Below, piece after piece: positions 1 through 5,343 of a stretch of DNA of 5,883 bases; within the stretch, counting starts at the first letter, position 1, and each line of letters opens with the position of its first letter. Origin of the DNA: an uncultured Bacteroidota bacterium. GTDB lineage: Bacteria > Bacteroidota > Bacteroidia > UKL13-3. Both the position numbers and the translations under genes were made by a program. The notes under the pieces are model-generated. The model was not told the origin of the DNA, searched no databases, and saw only the letters and a list, made by a program, of their open reading frames with translations. The stretch lies in assembly GCA_903898215.1 (NCBI GenBank), contig CAIUEQ010000067.1:1-5883 (forward strand), given 5' to 3'.

Positions 1-1
1 A

Positions 2-1873
2 GACGAGGTAGTTAGCGATTATGTGTCGTTGAAAAAACGTGGAGCAACGCTTATCGGATTATGTCCTTTTCATAATGAAAAAACGCCTTCATTTAATGTG
101 TCTCCAACAAAAGGTATTTATAAATGTTTTGGTTGTGGCAAAGCAGGGAATGCTGTAAATTTTGTGATGGAGATCGAACATCTCAATTATATTCAAGCTT
201 TAAAACACCTTGCCGAAAAATATCAAATTGAGTGGCCCGAACAGCAAATTTCAAATGAAGAAATTGAAATTGAAAAGCAACGACAAAGTGAACGTGAAAG
301 CATTCAGATTATTAACAATTTTGCCGAAAATTATTTTGCCGATATTTTAATAAATGAGGAAGAGGGCAAGACCATCGGACTCTCCTATTTTGAAGAACGT
401 GGTTTCAGACCTGAAACGATCAATAAATTTAAACTCGGATACAGTAAAGATAGTTGGGATCATTTTGCAAACACTGCAATTAAAAATGGTTTCAATGTTG
501 ACTTACTAAAAAAGTCAGGGCTGATAAAGGAAAGCGAGCAGGGGAAAATATTTGACGCTTATCGCGGAAGAGTAATGTTTACCATTCATTCGCTGAGTGG
601 AAAACCAATTGCATTTGCAGGAAGATTTTTAAAGAAAGATCCTAAAAGTCCGAAGTATGTGAACTCTCCCGAAACGGAATTGTATCACAAAAGCAACGAA
701 CTTTACGGTTTGTATTTTGCCAAACAAGCTATTTCAAAAATTGGGTATGTGTATTTGGTGGAAGGATATACAGATGTAATTTCTTTGTCTCAATCTGGAA
801 TTGAAAATGTGGTTGCTTCATCGGGAACTTCTCTTACCGAAAATCAGATCAAACTCATCAAGCGTTTTACAGATAATGTTTGTGTATTATATGATGGTGA
901 TGCTGCAGGAATAAAAGCTTCGTTACGAGGAATCGATATGTTGCTTGAAGGAGGATTGAATGTAAAAGTTGTGCTGTTTCCTGATGGGGAAGATCCTGAT
1001 AGTTATGCGCAAAAACTCGGTCCTGTTGAGTTTGCAACGTATCTCGAAAAAAGCAAAAAAGATTTTATCTTCTTTAAAACTTCTTTGTTATTGGAAGATG
1101 CCGGAAACGATCCTGTAAAACGTGCGCAACTTATTCGTGAAATTGTGGAGAGTATTGCAAAAGTTCCGGATGCTATTAAACGTTCAGGTTTCATCAAAGA
1201 GTCGGCAAAAATTTTGAAAGCTGATGAGCAATTACTCATCAATGAAACCAATAAAATTCTTCGAAATAGAAATCAGCAAACCAAACAAATTGCAGTTGAA
1301 GTTCCTGTAGAGAAAAATTATTTAGAAGAGCTGAAAGATATTCTTGACCTTCAATTAAACGATCATCAGGAACGAGATATTATTAGAGTTATAATTGAAC
1401 ACGGAACAAAAAACTTTGAAGGTTTTAAAAATGTTGCGCATTTTATTTTGCATGAAATTCATGAACACGAAATAGAAATTGATCATCCTATTATCACTGA
1501 AATTATTAGTGCAATTTCAACACAACTGGAAGCCGATAATTTAAATATTCAGGATTTTGTGAATCATAATAATCCGCATATCACCACATTTATTGCAACC
1601 ATTTTAAGTGAGCAGAATGAAGTGAGTCCGCATTGGGAAAGACGTTTTGATATTATCATGGATGAACCCGGTGCTAATTTTTTACAAGATATTGATTCGG
1701 CATTAAGCAGATTGAAGTTAAAGCATATCGAAAAAATGATCCTGCAAAATCAGGAAGAGTTTAACAAAGTTACCACAGATGAAGATGTTGAAACCCTTCA
1801 AAAAATTCACCAACATTTAATTGAAGAACGTAATATTCTTACGCTAAAAGTTGGAACTGTGATTGTGAAATAG
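2..1873 (+). CDS. dnaG: DNA primase DnaG (5' end outside the window)
   Basis: DnaG synthesises the short RNA primers used in chromosome replication and works with the replicative helicase at the fork. The reading frame is open to the window edge and gives 623 residues. Numbered from the Asp at base 2, the CHC2 zinc finger ligands are C21, H24, C42 and C45 (CPFH and CFGC). The RNA polymerase basic domain shows YRGRVMF (about 187-193), GR (207-208) and NSPET (221-225). The TOPRIM domain shows VEGYTDV with catalytic E254 and DGD at D298/D300. After about residue 430 comes a divergent, helix-rich C-terminal region, where DnaG proteins bind DnaB. An in-frame GTG at base 23 is not the start: the preceding codons (DEVVSDY) are already conserved DnaG sequence, so about 15-20 N-terminal residues are missing. 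All key residues are intact, so the gene looks functional. Its last codons and TAG stop lie inside a direct repeat that recurs after the next gene. The promoter is not visible. Confidence 0.97.
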   Translation, partial: DEVVSDYVSLKKRGATLIGLCPFHNEKTPSFNVSPTKGIYKCFGCGKAGNAVNFVMEIEHLNYIQALKHLAEKYQIEWPEQQISNEEIEIEKQRQSERESIQIINNFAENYFADILINEEEGKTIGLSYFEERGFRPETINKFKLGYSKDSWDHFANTAIKNGFNVDLLKKSGLIKESEQGKIFDAYRGRVMFTIHSLSGKPIAFAGRFLKKDPKSPKYVNSPETELYHKSNELYGLYFAKQAISKIGYVYLVEGYTDVISLSQSGIENVVASSGTSLTENQIKLIKRFTDNVCVLYDGDAAGIKASLRGIDMLLEGGLNVKVVLFPDGEDPDSYAQKLGPVEFATYLEKSKKDFIFFKTSLLLEDAGNDPVKRAQLIREIVESIAKVPDAIKRSGFIKESAKILKADEQLLINETNKILRNRNQQTKQIAVEVPVEKNYLEELKDILDLQLNDHQERDIIRVIIEHGTKNFEGFKNVAHFILHEIHEHEIEIDHPIITEIISAISTQLEADNLNIQDFVNHNNPHITTFIATILSEQNEVSPHWERRFDIIMDEPGANFLQDIDSALSRLKLKHIEKMILQNQEEFNKVTTDEDVETLQKIHQHLIEERNILTLKVGTVIVK

Positions 1874-1940
1874 CGGTTGGCTTCTGGCTGTTGGCTTTTA
1901 GCTATTAGCCGCTGGCTTCTGGCTGTTAGTTACTAGCATT
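1871..1940 (+). repeat. Heptanucleotide array, 10 units (TGGCTKT-like)
   Basis: Ten degenerate 7-base units can be read in register: TAGCGGT, TGGCTTC, TGGCTGT, TGGCTTT, TAGCTAT, TAGCCGC, TGGCTTC, TGGCTGT, TAGTTAC, TAGCATT. The first unit starts exactly at the TAG stop codon of dnaG. The paired array after the ATPase gene has seven units, which fits gain or loss of whole units by replication slippage. The function is unknown. It resembles dispersed intergenic heptamer repeats in other bacteria in form only. Confidence 0.85.
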
Positions 1941-1943
1941 AAA

Positions 1944-1985
1944 CTTCAACATTCGTTATTCAATATTCAGTGTTCGATATTGTAT
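1944..1985 (+). repeat. Second heptanucleotide array, 6 units (ATTCRAT-like)
   Basis: Units in register are CTTCAAC, ATTCGTT, ATTCAAT, ATTCAGT, GTTCGAT and ATTGTAT. This differs in sequence from the preceding TGGCTKT array but has the same 7-base period. Its partner is at 3358-3399, where the unit number is the same. The 33 bases after it are conserved between the two long repeats (one mismatch) but are not themselves repetitive. Confidence 0.75.
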
Positions 1986-2047
1986 TTTTTATTTACACTT
2001 CGCAAATCTTTCTATAAATTACGTACTCATTCATTTAGTTTTTATAA

Positions 2048-2067
2048 TTGTATTATGAATAATACAA
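2048..2067 (+). promoter_or_regulatory. Perfect inverted repeat, candidate operator of the ATPase gene
   Basis: TTGTATTAT (2048-2056) and its exact reverse complement ATAATACAA (2059-2067) are separated by two bases. The palindrome covers the region where the -33 element of the ATPase promoter would lie. It is too AT-rich and lacks the T-run needed for a convincing terminator. A dimeric regulator could bind here; the regulator is unknown. Confidence 0.5.
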
Positions 2068-2083
2068 AACATTAATATATTTG
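2054..2083 (+). promoter_or_regulatory. Candidate Bacteroidota-type promoter of the ATPase gene
   Basis: TATATTTG at 2076-2083 fits the TAnnTTTG -7 consensus of Bacteroidota primary sigma promoters. The upstream element is weak: TATG at 2054-2057, 18 bases away. The box ends 19 bases before the ATG, so the transcript leader would be short. No Shine-Dalgarno sequence is visible, which is normal for this phylum. Confidence 0.55.
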
Positions 2084-2090
2084 TAAGTCA

Positions 2091-2099
2091 AATAATACA
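2091..2099 (+). promoter_or_regulatory. Third operator-like half-site
   Basis: AATAATACA here repeats bases 2058-2066, which include the right arm of the upstream palindrome. The two lie 33 bases apart, close to three DNA helical turns, and bracket the -7 box. This spacing fits cooperative binding of a repressor, but chance is possible in such AT-rich sequence. Confidence 0.35.
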
Positions 2100-2102
2100 C
2101 TT

Positions 2103-3296
2103 ATGCAAATCCTTTTCGAGCAATATAAACGTATTTTACATGAAACAGATACTTCGTTTAAACGGTATTTATTTAGCGAAATTGATTGGAGTAACAGGCT
2201 TATAGCAATAACGGGAGCAAGAGGTACAGGTAAAACAACTTTGTTACTTCAGCATATAAAAGAAGATTTGCCAACAGATGAAACAACACTTTACGCGAGT
2301 TTAGATAATATTTATTTTTCCGAAAATAAATTGTTTGATTTTGTCGATGAATTTGTGAAAAGTGGAGGCAAAGTTCTGTTATTGGATGAGGTTCATAAAT
2401 ATGCTAAATGGTCGGTTGAGTTAAAAAATATTTACGACTCCTTTAAAAAATTGAAAATAATTTTTACAGGTTCATCAGTTCTTGAAATTGAAAAATCGAA
2501 GGCCGACCTTAGCAGGAGGGCTGTAATTTATCAACTCAACGGATTGTCGTTAAGGGAATTTATTAATATCGAGAAATCCAAAAAATACAGCGCGGTAACA
2601 CTTGATGAACTATTGACTAAACATACTCAGATTGCCGGAGATATCTCATCGGCTATAAAACCATTGCCTCTTTTTAAACAATATTTACAATATGGGTTTT
2701 ATCCTTATTACCTCGAGAATAAAAATCTTTATCATCAAAAACTCAGACAAACAATAAATTTAATTATTGAAACTGATTTACCTGCAGCACAACAAATTGA
2801 TTTTACCTCGGTTCAAAAATTAAAGAAACTACTTTATATTTTATCTCAAACAGTTCCGTTTAAACCCAATATCAGCAAGCTTGCCGAGCGTGTAGAAACA
2901 ACCAGACCAACATTATTATTGTATCTACATTATTTAGAACGGGCATTATTGATCAGTCAGTTAAAAGATAAAACAAAAGGACTTGGATTGATGAGCAAAG
3001 CCGAAAAAATTTATCCAGGCAATCCAAATATTATGTCTGCTTTGGTTGAAGATAAACCAGATACTGGCACAATGAGGGAAACATTTTTTTTAAATCATTT
3101 ATCATTAGATCACACTGTAACTTCAAATGATAAAGGAGATTTTATGGTTGATAAAAAATGGTTATTTGAAATTGGAGGTAAAACAAAAAATGCAATACAG
3201 ATTACAGGAATAAAAAATTCATTTTTAGCCTTGGATGATATAGAAATTGGTTTTAAAAATAAAATTCCTTTGTGGCTGTTTGGTTTTTTATACTGA
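2103..3296 (+). CDS. AAA_14/DUF4143-like ATP-binding protein
   Basis: This 397-residue protein belongs to the large family of P-loop ATPases annotated only as 'ATP-binding protein' (AAA_14 plus a DUF4143-type C-terminus), often present in several copies per Bacteroidota genome. Visible motifs are Walker A GARGTGKT (38-45), Walker B VLLLDE (91-96, acidic D95/E96), a sensor-like TGSS (122-125), and DLSRR (135-139) followed by LSLREF (148-153). A winged-helix-like segment runs about 256-283 (NISKLAERVETTRPTLLLYL). The C-terminal domain carries D346 and EIGGK (E356, K360), in the spacing of a PD-(D/E)xK nuclease-like core. It has no signal peptide or membrane segment. The ATG at 2103 is supported by an in-frame stop at 2073 and the promoter just upstream. 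The protein ends in IPLWLFGFLY, which looks like a natural family terminus, so it appears complete. Its TGA stop is the first three bases of a direct repeat, and the gene is flanked by both repeat copies. The cellular role is unknown; a part in defence, toxin-antitoxin-like or mobile-element biology would be speculation. Confidence 0.88.
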   Translation: MQILFEQYKRILHETDTSFKRYLFSEIDWSNRLIAITGARGTGKTTLLLQHIKEDLPTDETTLYASLDNIYFSENKLFDFVDEFVKSGGKVLLLDEVHKYAKWSVELKNIYDSFKKLKIIFTGSSVLEIEKSKADLSRRAVIYQLNGLSLREFINIEKSKKYSAVTLDELLTKHTQIAGDISSAIKPLPLFKQYLQYGFYPYYLENKNLYHQKLRQTINLIIETDLPAAQQIDFTSVQKLKKLLYILSQTVPFKPNISKLAERVETTRPTLLLYLHYLERALLISQLKDKTKGLGLMSKAEKIYPGNPNIMSALVEDKPDTGTMRETFFLNHLSLDHTVTSNDKGDFMVDKKWLFEIGGKTKNAIQITGIKNSFLALDDIEIGFKNKIPLWLFGFLY

Positions 3297-3304
3297 TTGT
3301 GAAA

Positions 3305-3353
3305 TAGCAATTAGCTTCTGGCTGTTGGCTTTTAGCTGTTAGCCTTTAGCTTT
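3305..3353 (+). repeat. Heptanucleotide array, 7 units (TGGCTKT-like)
   Basis: Units are TAGCAAT, TAGCTTC, TGGCTGT, TGGCTTT, TAGCTGT, TAGCCTT and TAGCTTT. The first five align with the first five units of the array behind dnaG with 31 of 35 bases identical. Three units are absent compared with that array. Confidence 0.85.
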
Positions 3354-3357
3354 AAAA

Positions 3358-3399
3358 CTTCAATATTCGATATTCAATATTCAGTGTTCGATATTGTAT
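3358..3399 (+). repeat. Second heptanucleotide array, 6 units (ATTCRAT-like)
   Basis: Units are CTTCAAT, ATTCGAT, ATTCAAT, ATTCAGT, GTTCGAT and ATTGTAT. They match the array at 1944-1985 with two substitutions and the same unit number. Confidence 0.75.
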
Positions 3400-3485
3400 T
3401 TTTTATTTACACTTCGCAAATCTTTCAATAAAATTCTCGCATATTTTTATCTTTATTCAATATGATTTTCATTTATATAATTCAA

Positions 3486-3514
3486 ACGTTCTGACGCGTA
3501 ATGCGTCTGACCGT
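3486..3514 (+). repeat. Imperfect hairpin, REP-like or weak terminator
   Basis: The core GACGC (3493-3497) pairs with GCGTC (3503-3507) around a 5-base loop. Pairing extends outward through CT/GA-type steps to ACG/CGT, with single mismatches at 3492/3508 and 3489/3511. The stem is much more GC-rich than its surroundings. Only four T residues follow, so it would be a weak terminator for the ATPase gene. It could instead be a dispersed palindrome of the REP type. It lies well upstream of the accC promoter, so an operator role is less likely. Confidence 0.5.
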
Positions 3515-3522
3515 TTTGCTCA

Positions 3523-3553
3523 TTGCCAATTAAATTAAAAAAAACTACGTTTG
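3523..3553 (+). promoter_or_regulatory. Bacteroidota-type promoter of accC
   Basis: TACGTTTG at 3546-3553 fits the -7 consensus TAnnTTTG, and TTG at 3523-3525 lies 20 bases upstream as the -33 element. The -7 box ends 23 bases before the accC ATG. This is the best-formed promoter in the window and implies that accC is transcribed separately from the ATPase gene. Confidence 0.7.
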
Positions 3554-3576
3554 TTCGGTTCAAAAAATAATCATTA

Positions 3577-5067
3577 ATGAAAAAAATTCTTATAGCAAAT
3601 CGTGGAGAGATTGCATTGCGTGTGATGCGTACTGCAAAAGAAATGGGTATAAAAACTGTGGCTGTTTTTAGTGAAGCGGATAGAAAAGCATTGCATGTAC
3701 GTTATGCTGATGAAGCTGTGTGCATTGGTCCTGCAGCATCCAGTCAGTCGTATTTAAAGATGGATACCATTATTGATGTTGCAAAAAAATTAGGGGTGGA
3801 TGGCATTCATCCGGGATATGGTTTTTTAAGTGAGAATGCAGAGTTTGCACAAAAAGTAAAAGAAGCAGGAATCACATTTATCGGTCCAACTGCCGATGCC
3901 ATGCGTGTGATGGGAAGTAAACTCGGAGCAAAAAATGCTGTCGAGAAATTTAATGTTCCTATGGTTCCCGGAACTAAAGATGCCATAAAAGATATTGATG
4001 CTGCAAAAAAAGTTGCCGCACAAATTGGCTATCCGGTTTTAATAAAAGCTTCGGCAGGTGGCGGTGGTAAGGGAATGCGAGTAGTTGAAAAAGAATCTGA
4101 ATTTGAAGAACAAATTATTTTAGCACAAAATGAAGCTCGGTCGGCTTTTGGTGATGATGCTGTATTTATCGAAAAATATGTTGCCGCACCTCGTCATATC
4201 GAGTTCCAAATTTTGGGTGATAATTTTGGAAATGTTGTTCATTTATTTGAGCGTGAATGTTCGATTCAACGCAGACATCAGAAATTAGTTGAAGAAGCTC
4301 CATCATCTTGTTTAACTCCTGAGATTAGAGTGAAAATGGGAGAGGCCGCAGTAAATGTTGCTAAGGCTTGTAATTATACCGGTGCAGGAACCGTAGAGTT
4401 TTTAGTTGATGAAAATTTGAATTTTTATTTCCTTGAAATGAATACGCGTTTGCAGGTTGAGCATCCTGTTACCGAACAAATTGTTGGATTAGATTTAGTG
4501 AAAGAACAAATCAGAATTGCAAGAGGAGAGAAGTTGGGATGCTCTCAAGATGATTTAAAAATACATGGCCATGCAATTGAGTTGCGAGTATGTGCTGAGG
4601 ATCCTTCAAATAATTTTTTACCAGATACCGGAACTATTAAAACCTATCAACTTCCTCAAGGGTATGGCGTGCGTGTTGATGATAGTTTTGAAGCTGGAAT
4701 GGAAATTCCGATTCATTACGATCCGATGATTGCAAAGCTGATTACTTTTGGTGCAACTCGTGAAGAAGCTATCAACCGAATGATTCGTGCAATTGATGAT
4801 TACCATTTAACAGGTATCGAAACCACATTATCATTTGGAACTTTTGCGATGAAACATGAAGCTTTTGTAAGTGGAAAATTTGATACAAAATTTATCGATA
4901 AATATTTTAAACCTGAACTATTGAAACAAAAAAATGATATAAATGAAATTGCTGCAATTGCTGTTTCATCTGTATTTTATAATCAGGAAAAAACAACAGC
5001 ATCAACTTCCGATAGCTATCATCAAAATTCAAATGAGAGTAAATGGAAACAGAATAGAAAAGCTTAA
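3577..5067 (+). CDS. accC: Biotin carboxylase subunit of acetyl-/acyl-CoA carboxylase
   Basis: The protein uses ATP and bicarbonate to carboxylate biotin on the carrier protein (BCCP); a separate carboxyltransferase then passes the carboxyl group to acetyl-CoA or propionyl-CoA. It acts in the cytoplasm. The N-terminal domain opens with KKILIANRGEIALR. The ATP-grasp domain has K157 and the glycine-rich loop GGGGKGM (161-167). The catalytic cluster is E274, E287, N289, R291 and E295 (EMNTRLQVEHP), with R337 in HAIELRVCAEDP. At 496 residues it is about 45 longer than the Escherichia coli enzyme (449). The extra tail is poorly conserved, rich in S, N and Q, and ends in SKWKQNRKA; such tails are usual in Bacteroidota homologues. 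There is no biotin-attachment (MKM) domain, so BCCP must come from another gene. The ATG is fixed by an in-frame stop at 3568 and by the conserved N-terminus. Neither accB nor a carboxyltransferase gene follows. The sequence alone cannot separate acetyl-CoA from propionyl-CoA carboxylase use. Confidence 0.95.
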   Translation: MKKILIANRGEIALRVMRTAKEMGIKTVAVFSEADRKALHVRYADEAVCIGPAASSQSYLKMDTIIDVAKKLGVDGIHPGYGFLSENAEFAQKVKEAGITFIGPTADAMRVMGSKLGAKNAVEKFNVPMVPGTKDAIKDIDAAKKVAAQIGYPVLIKASAGGGGKGMRVVEKESEFEEQIILAQNEARSAFGDDAVFIEKYVAAPRHIEFQILGDNFGNVVHLFERECSIQRRHQKLVEEAPSSCLTPEIRVKMGEAAVNVAKACNYTGAGTVEFLVDENLNFYFLEMNTRLQVEHPVTEQIVGLDLVKEQIRIARGEKLGCSQDDLKIHGHAIELRVCAEDPSNNFLPDTGTIKTYQLPQGYGVRVDDSFEAGMEIPIHYDPMIAKLITFGATREEAINRMIRAIDDYHLTGIETTLSFGTFAMKHEAFVSGKFDTKFIDKYFKPELLKQKNDINEIAAIAVSSVFYNQEKTTASTSDSYHQNSNESKWKQNRKA

Positions 5068-5121
5068 ACAATAATGATTTCATAGATGAGTTAATACTTC
5101 TTCGATTTAATATTTGAGTAC

Positions 5122-5163
5122 AAAAAAAGAGTTGATTGCAGATTTGCTTTCAACTCTTTTTTT
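5122..5163 (+). terminator. Intrinsic terminator of accC
   Basis: A perfect 13-bp stem pairs AAAAAAAGAGTTG (5122-5134) with CAACTCTTTTTTT (5151-5163). The 16-base loop can form a small inner GCA/TGC stem. It begins 55 bases after the accC stop, and the T-run suits + strand termination. The A-run on the left arm means it could also act on transcripts from the other strand. Confidence 0.88.
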
Positions 5164-5282
5164 ATTGATTTCAGTGTTAAACTTCTTTTATAATTTTGTT
5201 TTTAAAATGAGCTATTCGGATTACTCATTTCCACAATTCACTTTCCAAACTTTATCAATCAAAAATTACGGCACTTCAACAA

Positions 5283-5316
5283 AAAAGCCGAACACCATTT
5301 CTGGTATTCGGCTTTT
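5283..5316 (-). terminator. Intrinsic terminator of the T9SS cargo gene
   Basis: The stem pairs 5283-5296 with 5303-5316 with a single mismatch (5293/5306) around a 6-base loop. It has a GCCGAA/TTCGGC core. Read on the - strand it begins 27 bases after the stop codon and ends in a run of T. No gene lies between it and the accC terminator. Confidence 0.88.
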
Positions 5317-5343
5317 GCGAGTAATATTAATTTTAGATAAAAC

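Larger units (their letters stand above)
1860..2018 (+). repeat. Long direct repeat, copy 1 (overlaps the dnaG 3' end)
   Basis: This 159-base segment matches 3294-3432 in the same orientation. It begins with TGATTGTGAAATAGC (1860-1874), identical in both copies and here encoding the last residues and TAG stop of dnaG. A 7-base repeat array follows (1871-1940), then a second 7-base pattern (1944-1985). Bases 1957-2012 are identical to 3371-3426 over 56 positions. The remaining differences are a few substitutions, one single-base gap, and three extra 7-base units in this copy. It contains no open gene and no clear terminator for dnaG. Confidence 0.9.
1860..3432 (+). other. Candidate inserted cassette: ATPase gene between direct repeats
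   Basis: The ATPase gene with its promoter region (2019-3293) lies between two same-direction copies of a 139-159 base repeat that includes the dnaG 3' end. This is the layout left by single-crossover integration of a circular molecule sharing the repeat, by tandem duplication, or by recombination between dispersed repeats. No transposase, integrase or terminal inverted repeats are present, so it is not a standard insertion sequence. The cassette reading is inference; the repeats themselves are plainly visible. Confidence 0.4.
3294..3432 (+). repeat. Long direct repeat, copy 2 (starts at the ATPase stop codon)
   Basis: This 139-base copy matches 1860-2018. Its first 15 bases, TGATTGTGAAATAGC, equal the end of dnaG, although no primase gene precedes it here; in this position the leading TGA ends the ATPase gene. 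It carries seven TGGCTKT-type units (3305-3353) against ten in copy 1, then the ATTCRAT-type block and the conserved tail. Similarity stops at about 3432. Confidence 0.9.
5068..5343. other. Convergent intergenic region
   Basis: Apart from the two terminators, this 276-base stretch holds nothing recognisable. A 92-codon + strand frame beginning with TTG at 5114 runs through both hairpins and overlaps the opposing gene; it has no family resemblance and is not taken as a gene. Confidence 0.7.

Noticed and set aside
23..25. GTG as the start of dnaG
   Set aside because: The frame is open upstream and already encodes conserved primase residues, so the true start lies before the window.
1003..1251. 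Minus-strand frame inside dnaG, and similar ones at 3110-3310, 3826-4023 and 4618-4806
   Set aside because: All lie opposite strongly conserved or family-typical coding sequence and encode no recognisable protein.
1871..1985. Possible CRISPR array in the repeated region
   Set aside because: Units are 7 bases, contiguous and degenerate, with no spacers and no cas genes nearby.
2103..3296. ATPase gene as a transposase of an insertion sequence
   Set aside because: The motifs are those of an AAA_14 ATPase with no transposase catalytic domain, and the flanking repeats are direct and internally repetitive, not terminal inverted repeats.
5191..5198. TAATTTTG matching the -7 promoter consensus
   Set aside because: It lies in AT-rich DNA between two terminators with no gene downstream on that strand; a chance match is likely.
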